Assembly (NCBI GenBank): GCA_028583605.1
Contig: CM053326.1
Span: 7,138,587 to 7,202,586 of the forward strand
Direction: 5' to 3'
Source of the DNA: Dastarcus helophoroides
Lineage: Eukaryota; Arthropoda; Insecta; Coleoptera; Bothrideridae
DNA: 64,000 nt
The notes below the pieces were generated by a model that saw only the letters and a list, made by a program, of their open reading frames with translations, was not told the origin of the DNA and ran no database searches. This document shows, piece after piece, positions 26,596 through 37,140 of this stretch (within the stretch, counting starts at the first letter, position 1; every line of letters starts with the position of its first letter). The position numbers were made by a program, and so were the translations under genes.

Positions 26596-28736
26596 CAGGG
26601 TGTTTCATAATTGCATGCTGAACCGGCAGGGAGATATTCCTTGGGCAATTTTAAAACAAAATTTTCATATTAACATAGGTCCGGAAACGCTTCATTTTTT
26701 GGATATACAGGGCGGTAAAAATTGAAGAAAAAATCGGTTTTTCTTCAATATTTCTGAGACTGGTTTAGATATTTTTTTGATTTTCAGTACACGATATCTG
26801 GGTATAAAAGCAAGTATTTTGACAAAAAAACATTTGTTCTGATTCCACCAGTGGCGTTCCCACAAACAGGTCGATACACATTTTTGAAAAAAAAAAAATG
26901 TGACGCCAAGGCTATTTTTCAAAATAAGAATTATTTTCCTAGCCTTTGTTGTGTTTCTATCAAAAATGAGCTCTTGACTTTTTGTCCTACGACGGCCGGT
27001 TTCCGAATTAAAAAATAAAAATCATTTACTTGCTATGCCGCTATGGTAGATTAATTTATTAATGAAATCTTAACAATGAAATTAATTAAATCATATCAGG
27101 TGTTGAAAATGTCCACCACCTGCAAGTATGCACGCCTCAACTCTTCTTCTCATAGATTCGCGTACTCGTTGAAAAATTCCTGGCGTATTTCTTATAGTGT
27201 TGCAGGAATCTGTTATGCGATTTCTCAGTTCTTCTTCAGTTTGGATTGGGGTGCTATAAACTAAGGTTTTAAGATAGCCCCATAAAAAATAATCTAGACT
27301 GTTCAGGTCAGGGGATCTAGGCGGCCATAATTCTGTTCCTGCTCTGCCTATCCAGCGATTATTGTAATTTTGGTCCAAATATGCACGTGCCAAAACACTA
27401 AAATGCGCAGGGGCACCATCGTGCATAAACCACATTCGATTTCGGATTAAAACGGGGACATCTTCTAACAGCACTGGTAAATCATTTTCAAGAAAGTGAC
27501 GATAATTTTCTCCATTTAATCTTCTTGGCAGAAAAAAGGGTCCAATTAAATAGTCGTCAACAATTCCTGCCCACACATTTACCGAGAATTGTTCTTGGTG
27601 ATTGACTTCGACCATGGCATGCGGGTTCTCTTCAGCCCAAAAGTGATTGTTGTGGAAGTTTCTAATTGCATTTCGGGAAAAACTGGCTTCATCAGTAAAT
27701 AATACTTCTCTGTCAAATAGTGGATTTTCAACAATTTTTTGAATAAACCATTGGCAGAAATTTATACGAAATGGTAAATCCCGAGGCAGTAAGGCCTGAA
27801 CCCGTTGAATATGGTAAAGGTATAACAAAAAATCGTGAAGTATCCTCCAGACTAAAATATGGGAGATATTTAAATTACTAGCAATTTTCCTTGTGCTTAT
27901 TTCGGGATTTTGTTCAACTGAATTAAGAACAGCTATTTCAGTTTCTTCTGTTCTTGCGGTTCTTTGTGCCCCTTTTAAGTGATGATCGGGTTTAAAACAT
28001 CCCTTCTCGCGTAGTCTTCTATGAACGCTTGAAAAAGTTCTTGCATCTGGCACAATTCTTTGCGGAAAACGCTCTGCATACAGTCGCCTGGCTTCAAATG
28101 CATTTCTATCCGCAAGACCATATATGTAATGAATATCGGCAAACTCAGCATTCTCAAACATATTTTCTTATACTTATCAATCACTCACATTCAGATAAAG
28201 TATTGAAATGAAAAATTTGACACTTGGTTGTAAACACAAAACTAAATCTCAGTGGCCTACTAGATTTTCATTAATAAATTAATCTACCACAGCGGCATAG
28301 CAAGTAAATGATTTTTATTTTTTAATTCGGAAACCGTCAGTCATAGGACAAAAAGTCAAGAGCTCATTTTTGATAGAAACACAACAAAGACTAGGAAAAT
28401 AATTCTTATTTTGAAAAATAGCATTGGCGTCACATTTTTTTTTTTTCAAAAATGTGTATCGACTTGTTTGTGGGAACGCCACTGGTGGAATCAGAACAAA
28501 TGTTTTTTTGTCAAAATACTTGCTTTTATACCCAGATATCGTGTACTGAATATCAAAAAAATATCTAAACCAGTCTCAGAAATATTGAAGAAAAACCGAT
28601 TTTTTCTTCAATTTTTACCGCCCTGTATATCGAAAATGAAGCGTTTCCGGACCTATGTTAATATGAAAATTTTATCTTAAAATTGCCCAAGGAATAATCC
28701 CCCTGCCGGTTCAGCATGCAATTATGAAACACCCTG
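26596..28736 (-). mobile_element. Intact DD41D (rosa-type) mariner-group transposon
   Basis: A 2141-bp element with TA on each side (26594-26595, 28737-28738). Terminal inverted repeats of about 470 bp (26596-about 27066 and about 28268-28736) start CAGGGTGTTTCATAATTGC and are nearly identical by eye. The arms frame a single minus-strand transposase gene. The long arms, TA target and catalytic spacing fit the rosa/DD41D branch of IS630-Tc1-mariner. Both ends and the reading frame look undamaged, so this copy is young and possibly autonomous. Related arms occur at 3583-4825. Confidence 0.93.
27091..28161 (-). CDS. DD41D mariner-group transposase, 356 residues
   Basis: Uninterrupted frame from ATG (28161) to stop, beginning MFENAEFADIHYIYGLAD. 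This transposase would bind the element's terminal repeats and catalyse cut-and-paste movement into TA sites in the nucleus. Residues 1-60 hold the first helix-turn-helix with ARRLYAERFP; residues about 75-110 hold the second (ISTRKIASNLNIS, VWRILHD). The catalytic triad is visible: D157 in LFTDEASF, D248 in MHDGAPAHF and D290 in SPDLNSLDYFLWG, with exactly 41 residues between the last two, the DD41D signature. WAGI and GPFF around 197-210 are conserved family blocks. Length matches the family and all key residues are present. Expression and activity cannot be judged from sequence. Confidence 0.95.
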   Translation of the reverse strand: MFENAEFADIHYIYGLADRNAFEARRLYAERFPQRIVPDARTFSSVHRRLREKGCFKPDHHLKGAQRTARTEETEIAVLNSVEQNPEISTRKIASNLNISHILVWRILHDFLLYLYHIQRVQALLPRDLPFRINFCQWFIQKIVENPLFDREVLFTDEASFSRNAIRNFHNNHFWAEENPHAMVEVNHQEQFSVNVWAGIVDDYLIGPFFLPRRLNGENYRHFLENDLPVLLEDVPVLIRNRMWFMHDGAPAHFSVLARAYLDQNYNNRWIGRAGTELWPPRSPDLNSLDYFLWGYLKTLVYSTPIQTEEELRNRITDSCNTIRNTPGIFQRVRESMRRRVEACILAGGGHFQHLI

Positions 28737-28738
28737 TA

Positions 28739-29251
28739 TATATCAACTCACAGCCCAAACCGCTAACTCTAGGAATCCGAAATTTTGCACAGGGGTTCTT
28801 TTTGTAAGGTATGTGCACACTAAGAAAGGATTTTTGGAAATTCGACCTCCAAGGAGGCCTAAAGGGGCGTTAAAAGTACGCTTTGACGTCTATCAATGTG
28901 ATAAGATTGCGGTAGCCAAATTTGCGTAGGCAGGCAGCAAATAAATATTTCTGACAATACGCTAACAGTTGTTAGCAATTTTTGAATTAATAACCGTTTT
29001 TATTGTTTAAATATTTTAATTTATCGATTAAACTGATTAATGATTGTAAGATTGATAAGTATCAACGAAGAAGTGGCGCAATAAATTGTCAATTCCATTA
29101 TTGGAGATGATAATGACGGAATTTGCCTGTCAGCAACTTCAAATTTTGTAGGTAATAGTTTCTTTTTTAAAATGAAGACAAGTTAATACTTTGATACCCA
29201 AATTTAAGCTTTGATACAATTATGGTCTTATAAAGAGGTAGATATACATAA
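28739..29251. other. Spacer, no gene seen
   Basis: AT-rich sequence between the DD41D element and the heat-shock-type promoter. No exon or repeat recognised. Confidence 0.4.
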
Positions 29252-29615
29252 TGTAACGCAATGTAAATAGATGAAATAGGATTTAGAATGGAATTGTAGA
29301 ATTTAGTAAATAAAAAAAAGTTTCTAGAAGGTTCTGATAAAGGGAAAGCGGCCGCGATAACGAAACAAACGGCAGATAAGCGTTCCAGAAATTTCGGCAT
29401 TCGATAAGCCTTATCTGCCGAAAGTTCTGGAAGACGCGGGCCGAAACTATAAAAAGGCGGTCAGTTTTCCCTCGAGTCAGTCAGTTAGAATCAGTGCAAT
29501 TAGTAAGTTAGTAGAAGTGAGTTAATTGTAAATTGTGGTGATTCAAGTTGAGTTCAGTAATAAAGTGGGAATAAATCCATCACGTGTATCAATTCGAACC
29601 GATAAGCCCGTAACA
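29252..29615 (+). mobile_element. Possible solo LTR with heat-shock elements
   Basis: The block has LTR-like order: U3-like region with palindromic regulatory sites, TATA box (29448), TCAGT initiator (29477), two AATAAA signals (29559, 29570), and an end reading CCCGTAACA. TGTAACGC at 29252 could be the start, giving TG...CA ends, but I found no matching target duplication, and no gag-pol or second LTR is nearby. Alternatives are a captured or orphaned heat-shock gene promoter and leader. Confidence 0.4.
29322..29481 (+). promoter_or_regulatory. TATA/Inr promoter with three perfect heat-shock elements
   Basis: Three HSEs, each of three alternating perfect 5-bp units: TTC-TA-GAA-GG-TTC (29322-29334), TTC-CA-GAA-AT-TTC (29383-29395) and GAA-AG-TTC-TG-GAA (29420-29432). 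They precede TATAAAAAGG (29448-29457) and a TCAGT initiator (29477-29481) 29 bp downstream. HSEs of this form are bound by trimeric HSF. The last two HSEs lie in a palindromic arrangement (GGCAGATAAG 29371, CTTATCTGCC 29410). No heat-shock protein coding sequence follows in the next kilobases. Confidence 0.75.
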
Positions 29616-32446
29616 ATATATTTCGTTTCGTCATTTAAGTAGCATGTTAAAGACAAATTGTTTAGAATTTATCAATTTTGAGCCTCATTGCAAAATTTGC
29701 ATTTTTGGTTTACTAGATCAAAATACGGTAACACGGTTCTCCAACATCCGCAAAGTTTACACACGGTTACGAAAAAATAAAAAATGGGCAGAATTAAAAA
29801 TTAGAATTTTAAACTGAAATGAGTATTCAAGTTTAAAATTAAATTATCAACAACTTTTTATAACTTTTTTTGATAACGTCAACGTGAAACAAAGTATCGG
29901 AAAGAGAACCAAATTTAAAGGTTGTCGTTGTCTTAAATTGTTATTTAAATTTAAAATATTGGCTTTGTAAAAAAATTTGTAATTTTTGAATACATTTATT
30001 CTATTTTTATGTTTTAAAAATAAATAATGAATATTTTGAAAATAATATTCAATATTTTAAAAATAATAAATAACAAAAATAATATTTCATTCTAACAGAA
30101 ATTAAAATGTTATTCAAATTAGCGAAAATATGTTTTCATTAAAATCTACGGAAAAAACTGCAAATTGTATGTAACAGGAAAGGAGCTAAAAATACACATT
30201 TTGGAAATATATTAATTTTTCAAAATTGTGCTAAAACGGGTCAAGATACAACATTTTTTTTTTACGACCAGGTAATTTATCTCACAAAACTAACTCAGGT
30301 TTGTAAAAACCCTGTTTCTATATCTCTGGAAATGGTAGTAATAGAACATGCCATCGAAAATGGGATGCACTGGACTTACTTTAAGGCACAATTCATGTTG
30401 AAATAAGCCTTCATAAATACACTAATGAAATTTTCATATTCAACATAGCATTTGTATACTTTGTATACATGTAGAAATATGTATAAACGTGCGTTTGGTC
30501 AAATATCAATAAAACCTTTTAAATGAAGGTTCAAAGATTAAAATTACCCGAGAAAACTGATTTTGCAATTTTTTTGAGAGTAATAGTAAAAGCTAAACAT
30601 ATACATATTTCAATTCCTTTAAATTATAGCTTTTTACCACATACTTAAAATAAAAAAATTAATTTCCTAATTATTAGTTTTTTAATTACCAACATAATAT
30701 TAACTAGCCCCCCGAGATATTTAAATGAGCTCGTGTTTACCGAATGGTATAGAAATTATATATGTATTTTTTATATTTCCGTACAAAATATTAAAATAAA
30801 ATATCATTATTGTTGCGCGAAACCTTAAAATCAGATTTCTTAAGCTAATATGTTAACACGTTCAAATACTTTCATTTCCAAGATAAAGGATGTTAAATTT
30901 TCTTTCAATAATGGTTTTTTATTAATATCTGGAACAGGTTTTAACGTTTGTACAATTTGTTTAGATCTTAATTGGGTACCTTTCTAATTAATTGCTGTTG
31001 ATCCAGATGCGTGCAACCAGACAAGTAATTTTAGTTTTTTTGCAGAAAAAAGCTTATCTTATAATTCTGGTCCATAACGTTTATACGTGTTTATACATTT
31101 TTTTCATTGAAGCAATCAAAAATACAGCATTTTTGCTTTTTAATTTTTTTTTGTATCTATCTGGCTACTCTGTATTCGATGAGGGTAGAAAAATTAGGGC
31201 TTGCTCCTGGAATGAACAACTATTGTTCAGGTCATTGTGAACGTGATAACATTTTTCTTAGGGGCGTTTTAAATATGGCTTTTAAAATATTCGGGTTAAA
31301 TACAGAATTTCATTTTGAAAAAAATTGTAATTTTAAACGTGAAATTTTTTTTCCAAAGATTTCATTTGAGACTGGAAATTCCAACGTAAAAAAACGAAAA
31401 TTCGAAATTATAATTAATTGAACATTTTCAAATAAACTGGAAGTTTTAAGTGGAAATAAAATATTTATATATAATTCCTGAAATGAAAGAAAAATTCCAA
31501 CTTAGAGTTTTGATATTTTTAAGTTCCTGGAGATAGGTAAGCGTAAATAAATATTTTTGACTTACGTTAATTTTATAGCATTATTACCAGGAATATAACA
31601 TTACATCTTAAGCACAAACGATTCATATTAAAAATAGAACTTTAATCAACCACAAGTAGTTGAAAATGCCGTAGGACATTGTTTGTAAAAAATATAAGTT
31701 TTAAGCGGTCAATGTGCATTTAATAAGCTATTTATTTATAGATTATCAGTGATTCAAGGTATTCAAGATTCATCGAAAAAATACACAATATTTATTGACT
31801 GATATTTACATAATATAGGACATTTTGTTCTTGTTAAACTAAAATAGACAAATACTTTGATCCTTATACGGAAGGGAATTGTTACGATTTCTAGAATGGT
31901 TTCAATATCACTATTTACTGTTATTGATTAAATAACATGTAAATTACATTGGAATTAGATAACTTGATATGGTTCTATTATAGATTGACATTCATGAAAA
32001 AGAATTCTAAACTTGAACGAGGTCTTGCACAAGGATGCATGTTATAAACCATTAACTCAATCAATTAAAGCCATCTTTTTATAGATGTTCAACACAAGGG
32101 TAATTACTTTCAACAAGTTCTCACAGAGGAGTTCCGGTGTTGTTTAAGTTTTAATATCACTTTTATGACAATCTTTTCTTAAATAATTAAACCAGAAAAT
32201 CAAAATAACAGAAAATTACCTATGCACTTGGTCCTGATATAAGCAACGATTGCAGTTCCCTCTGTTTATTTTTGGTTATTATCTACGTTAATCGACGTAA
32301 TCAAATTTTAATTAGAGCAATAAAAAAATTTTTAGGTTAGTGTTTTGTACTTACTTCAAGTTCATTTAATTGGTGTATTTGTTTCAAATTCGCCTTTTTC
32401 TCAATCAGTTTGTAAATGAAATTTATTTAGATATTTACTTCTTTCT
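29616..32446. other. AT-rich spacer, no gene seen
   Basis: Long AT-rich interval. Open frames around 30992-31421 have no recognisable domains and skewed composition. I could not identify any transposon ends. Confidence 0.45.
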
Positions 32447-32560
32447 AATGCACAGACCAATAGGTTTAAACATTTATTAGATCCGAAACTTGGAAACCAA
32501 AGACCGGTTTCGATCTTCTTAGATCTCGTCAGTTTGGTATATCCATCTGGTCTGTGCATT
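32447..32560 (-). repeat. 114-bp unit bounded by 13-bp inverted repeat, carrying a hammerhead ribozyme
   Basis: AATGCACAGACCA at 32447-32459 is the exact complement of 32548-32560. Between them lies a minus-strand hammerhead motif followed (in its 3' direction) by a conserved tail of about 60 nt. Ribozyme plus tail recur on the plus strand at 63324-63417 with few changes. The layout suggests a small non-autonomous RNA-derived repeat, but there is no target duplication or ORF to assign it. Confidence 0.7.
32496..32538 (-). ncRNA. Type I hammerhead ribozyme (minus strand)
   Basis: Read 5' to 3' on the minus strand: stem I strand ACCAAA, core CTGACGA (complement of 32526-32532), stem II GATCT-AAGA-AGATC (32525-32512), GAA, stem III ACC/GGT with no loop, C17 at 32502, then the other stem I strand TTTGGT. 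All invariant hammerhead positions are present (C3 U4 G5 A6, G8 A9, G12 A13 A14, A15.1-U16.1, C17). Predicted cleavage is between 32502 and 32501. Stem III is a self-complementary ACCGGT that cannot close a loop in cis, as in short-stem-III hammerheads that cleave as dimers (known for Penelope-like retroelements and some satellites). Activity is inferred. Confidence 0.88.
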
Positions 32561-32858
32561 CGAATCCTTGTCTTCTGGGAACTTTCCTAGAGAGCAACCG
32601 CTTTGTTTGGTGGGAATGTTTCAACTGTTGGTAGTTCAGCTACCTATGATTCACTGTACACGCCTGGAGAGCTGCATGAATTTGAAGTCTAGGTTGTATT
32701 CTACTTGCATTTACTTCTTTGTTAACTATTTGGTTAACTTTTTGCAGGTTTATTACATTTGGCAAAAACACTGGAAAGTTGTATGTAATCAAATTGACTT
32801 GACACAAATATTCTTGACCGATGGTCTTTGTCTTCCAATCTGCATGTGGAGTCAGTAA

Positions 32859-34737
32859 TTAGGAAGTTTCCATTTTTTTTTAAATACGCTCAATTATAGT
32901 TCTAAACATTATGAAATGACCAAATATTTTTTTTTCAAATATCTTTAAAATTGGCTGAATTATGGTCCTTTAAAGTTCAAATTTCTCACGTCCTCTCGAT
33001 TAGCCGCTGAAAAAAATCTGTGACGTCATAAAACATGATAGGAGTCTGGATCGCCTAAAGTCGCCTTGTCTTTGCCGTGCTCTTTCAGTTAACACTGCTT
33101 CAAATCCTGTTTCCGTCGTCATTTCGTGTTAAATAATAACCAGCAAAAAATGAGTGCACATACTTCCTTCTACAAATATTGTATAGTTTCTAAATGTAGA
33201 AAAACTACTGTCATTAGCCCGGAGAAATTTTTCTTTTCCGTACCGAAAGTACAAAGTTTGAGAAAAAATGCTACAGAGTTATGAAAAGACGTGATAAACA
33301 ACCACTTTCATGTCAGTCTTCCTTATATTACTGTGAAGATCATTTTAATGTAGGTATAAACCAATTTAATAACAAACATAAACATGATTCAGTGTAGTAA
33401 AAACAGTAGGTAACAAATAAATAAATAAATAATATCATTGTCAAGTAAGTAAATTTAAATATAATATCGCTCGTTTTTAAAATATGCTATTAAAAGAAAA
33501 AACATGACTTTTAGCCCTGTTTTTTTATTAAGTTTAATAATACATAAGTGAAATGTAACGTCACTGGTTTTTATTTAATGTATTTTTATGAAATACAACA
33601 AAAACATTTTTGTAGGTCGAAGCAGATGTATCTTTGTATCTTTGTAATAACTTTTTCATTTTCATTACATTCAAATGAACTTTATGTTCTGGTATTATTC
33701 TTGGTCGTACAGTGCAAAGATTTCCTTTTTTTTACTTACACGTATCCAATCCAGATCCCTTCCGGATCTGCCACAAAAATATCTATTATTTTAAAGAAAT
33801 AACACTTTTACCACCCTTAAATATAAATAATGTTTTTGTTAATAAGTCGTTCTTATATAAAAAAAAACCTCACAAGCAAATATTGATATCGACATCCTGC
33901 ATAACAATGACATCACTAGATCTCTCGCTAAATATTTACTAATTTCTTAAATAACAATTACTATACACTAGCCAATATTAATTATTTATGTAAGGATAAG
34001 TACTTTCTGCACTTTCTGCAAAATATATGTCAAAATCATTATAGAAATAAAATTGAAAACATATGTTGTGTTTTACTTTCCATATCACTGTACAGAAAAA
34101 AATTACTTTAAGGGGTAAATCACCCCTTTCAAGATTTATTTTTGCAAAACCCCGAGACAAGTCAATTTTATTTTTTAGTGTTCTTAATAAAGTTGTTAGA
34201 TTTAATAAAATTCATTTGTTCAAAAGTTGATATATAAGAAAAAATAGGGGTAGCAACTTTTTAACATAACCAATATGTTTTTAGGAGCGCTTTTTTACGA
34301 GAAATAACAGAGCGTTTGTTTTATCAAAAAATTCTAATTAATTCTTGAGTTATTGAAGAAAAACTGTTTTTTGGGGTTAACTTTAAGGGGTGGTTTCACC
34401 ACTTAAATCGCCGAGTTAGCATCTAAAAAAAAATACGTGTCCAATATTTTGTTATGTACTATAACATATCACAAAATGAAAAAAATCGGTGGGGTACACT
34501 TCGGGTACTTTCCTTGTTAGTTTAAAGGTAGTAACAGCCGGCATATTAGCCGGGTCGTGCCTAGTGACGTCACACAACATTTTCCGAGTCGCCTGTATCA
34601 TAAATACTTTAAAAGTGCAATAACTTATTCAAATTTAAAGATATTGAAATAATTCTTTCGGCATTTTTTTAAGTTTACTTTAGACTATCACATAACGTTA
34701 AAATTAGTAGTACTTTTGACAAGTGGAAACTTCCTAA
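32859..34737 (+). mobile_element. THAP-gene DNA transposon relic with diverged TIRs
   Basis: The outer ends AATTAGGAAGTTTCCA (left) and its complement near 34720-34737 begin arms of about 200 bp that still align roughly. Both arms contain TGACGTCA (33021-33028 and 34565-34572). The interior carries a THAP-domain exon near the left end. No target duplication is readable, so the copy is old. THAP domains occur in P, Kolobok and other transposases; the superfamily here is undetermined. The remaining interior (33354-34530) is AT-rich with no transposase domain visible; at 34100-34400 it has AAGGGGT-type short inverted words. Confidence 0.6.
33150..33353 (+). pseudogene. THAP zinc-finger domain, frameshifted exon
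   Basis: From ATG 33150 the frame gives a THAP-type C2CH finger: CIVSKC (first two Cys), then SPEKFFFSVPK, a stop soon after LRKN, and in the next frame YRVMKRRDKQPLSCQ then YYCEDHFNVG, giving the C-x2-H pair and the CEDHF signature. A one-base shift in the A-run near 33265 separates the halves. A donor-like GGTATAA follows at 33353. THAP fingers bind DNA, in transposases the element ends. The matching downstream exons are not recognisable. Confidence 0.8.
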
Positions 34738-35017
34738 TTCTTTCCTCTTACCCCTGTATCGCTCTGTTCTTTCTATTAAGAACTCTCGTTGTTTCTGTTT
34801 GCTTTTATCGCCTCTCTAGAGATTCAGACCTTCCATGTCTGCCTCTCTTTTTTCTGCAGACTTTACATGTCAGCCCTTTTTGTACCATTCACTGGAAACA
34901 CCCTCTTCACGCGTATGGGGCGCCTTGTTTTTCTTTCGCCTACTAGTAATTTGACCTAGCCCCTGGGGAAACCATACAAAAACCCAGGGTTAATAGCCTG
35001 CTTCCTGTCTTCTTGAT

Positions 35018-37029
35018 TTACTGGACTATCTTCAGTAGTTCCTGCATCTTCTCTATGAAGTTGTTAACTCCCTTTGTCAATGCTCCTGAGCTGGAAAATT
35101 GCATCATCATGTCACACAAAATAATGCTTACCTTTGCCCTTTTGTCTTCTCCTTTTTCCTTCTTGTTTTCGCTCTCTTCTTGTTTCTTTGCCTTTCCATC
35201 TTCTCTTTTTTCTGTCTTCTTTTCGTTGTTTTCTTGTTTTGCTATCTTCGCCCTAGCTTTACTTGTGTAAGAGACTCCCTCGATTCTTTTCGCAGTATTG
35301 ATTTTGCTGTTTCTGGTTTTCAGTCTTCGTCGCAAGCGTTTGCCCGCATTTGACGCAGATTGGGTCGGCCTGGCAATTCTTCTGCATGTATCCGTAGCTC
35401 TGACAGTTGAAACTCTGCCCGACGTCATTTCCAGAGTTGCCACTTGTATAATACGAAATTATTGGCAAACCTTAGTTAAATTTCTGGCTTTTCCTGGCAA
35501 AATTTATATATTATATTCCTTGCAATTCCTGGCAAACTCAAAATTAAATTGTATTAATTATGTATTTGCCTTAATGAGCTTTTAACAAATCAATTTTTAT
35601 AGAAATTTATTTAAATCATATTATATGAAATATTTTTGTCATATTAAAACGTTTTTAGCTGAGAAGGTAACAGCAAACAAAATAATATTCTAATGTTTAA
35701 TTTTTACCACCTTAAGTTACCAGAATTATGACAATAACATAGAAAAGCAAAAGTTATAAAACTTATACATTTCAGAAGTGTTAGATCTTTACAACGGTAA
35801 AGAAAATATCCGCTAGCAAACCAAAGTGACCCTCTCCACGTTGAGTTACGAGAATTATAACAATAGGGACAAAAAAGCAAAGGTTATAAAACACTTGATC
35901 CTGAAAATTTAGAAACCTTACCCTACACAACAAAGAGATGGAATTGCATCCTAAATACGCTTTTGTTTTCTGTGTTCAACACAGGTTTAAGATCCAATAT
36001 TACAAGAGAATCGCTGTCAAGGGAGCCAGCATGTAACAAAATTGCAAAATATGTATGTAAAAATCGCGAATCAAAATTCGAAGCTATTCCTTGAAATTCC
36101 TGGTTATAAGTCAATACTGGCAAGTTTACTGGCAGGACCTTATATTCCTAACAAATGCTAGTATTTACTGGCAAAACGGCAACCCTGGTCATTTCTTCTC
36201 AAGAGGACCTCTACTCCCGTATCTAGGCCGCAGCAGGTTTTCATTTCGTAAATCTTCTTCCCGTCTCGATTTAGCTCAACAAAGACGAGCGGCATTATTG
36301 TCCCCTCCTTGCTTCTCTTGTTCATCTGAACAACTTTAGTTGGATGAAATCCTTTTTCCTTTAAATAGGCTTCAAGTTCTTTTTCCTTTAGGAAAGTGGG
36401 AATGTCTCTCAGTACTACCTTGAGGTTTCTTTCCTCTAAAAGGGAGTACGTGTGGTACTGAATCTTCTTTTCCTTGAGTTCCTTAACAAGGGTTTGATGA
36501 TCCTTGGGGAGAGTGGGATATATTTTTATTCCATCCTTGCTCGCTTGTGCCTTTATGTATTCAATTTTCTTCGTCTTCATGGTATTCGCGGTTACTATCC
36601 AATTTTTCTGTTCCCGCAGAATAACTGGAGGTACATGTCCTCTTCTTTCTCGAGTTCTGTTGTTTCTTTTGCTTGGCTTTGCTTGCATAGCCGTTATTTT
36701 AAATTCTTCAGTCTTCTTGCGCTTTACGTGCTTTTCCTTTTCTCCCTTTTATTTTCCATCGCTATACTCTCTGAGTTAGCGATGGGATTTTCAGTATTTT
36801 CTTTGCTTTCTTCTTTATTTTGTGTTGAGATTAAATCTTCCTTCTTCTCTTCAGCAGTCACACATTCTACAATTTATGTAGCGCTCAAGTCGCCTACTTT
36901 GTCTTTTATTCCCGTCTCTATCAATAAAAGTATTTCCTTTAATGCCTCTATCGACTTATTTTTAAAATCGTCAGCGGATTTCCAGCTTATTGCCTTTTCG
37001 CAGGTCTTCAGCTTTTCTCTCTTCATCGT
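35018..37029 (-). pseudogene. Jockey-type LINE ORF1 (Gag-like) remnant
   Basis: On the minus strand a start at 37029 (MKREKLKTCEKAISW) opens a Lys/Glu-rich N-terminal part with stops near 36880 and 36700. From 36688 a frame carries LRDIPTFLKEKELEAYLKEK, MPLVFVEL and IYEMKTCCGL, the RNA-binding/Pre-C2HC-like region typical of insect jockey-clade ORF1. After an insertion (35432-36187) the zinc-knuckle region continues (NCQSYGYMQKNC, PICVKCGQ), with the first Cys and the His of the knuckles lost, then a lysine-rich tail to 35018. GC-richer 5' leader sequence lies at about 37030-37140. ORF2 (endonuclease/reverse transcriptase) is not present. Decayed by stops, frameshifts and the insertion. Confidence 0.82.
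35424..36195. mobile_element. 756-bp hAT-type MITE inserted in the LINE
   Basis: The element spans 35432-36187 and is flanked by GTCATTTC at 35424-35431 and 36188-36195 (perfect 8-bp TSD). Ends CAGAGTTGCCA and CAGGGTTGCCG (read inward) form a short TIR. CTGGCAA words recur near both ends, and two related direct repeats of about 60 bp lie at 35715 and 35845. No transposase. It splits the LINE Gag between the RNA-binding region and the zinc knuckles. Confidence 0.93.
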
Positions 37030-37140
37030 CCCACAATTCCCTTGAAGAACAAACCTCTCTGCTCTCGCACGGTCACTTCATTACAATTTAACCGCACTGC
37101 GGTGGCACCAACGATCCGGAGACCTGGACGCACACCAAAC

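Noticed and set aside
27076..27264. Small plus-strand frame opposite the DD41D transposase
   Set aside because: Shadow of the real minus-strand gene.
29616..30400. Search for a heat-shock protein ORF after the HSE promoter
   Set aside because: No HSP70, HSP90 or alpha-crystallin motifs in any frame, only AT-rich sequence.
31107..31421. Plus-strand 104-codon frame
   Set aside because: Phe/Lys/Asn-rich translation of AT-rich sequence with no recognisable motif or promoter.
36452..37045. Plus-strand 197-codon Phe/Leu/Ser-rich frame with apparent membrane segments
   Set aside because: It is antisense to the Lys/Glu-rich LINE ORF1; the hydrophobic translation is the complement of AAG/GAA codons.
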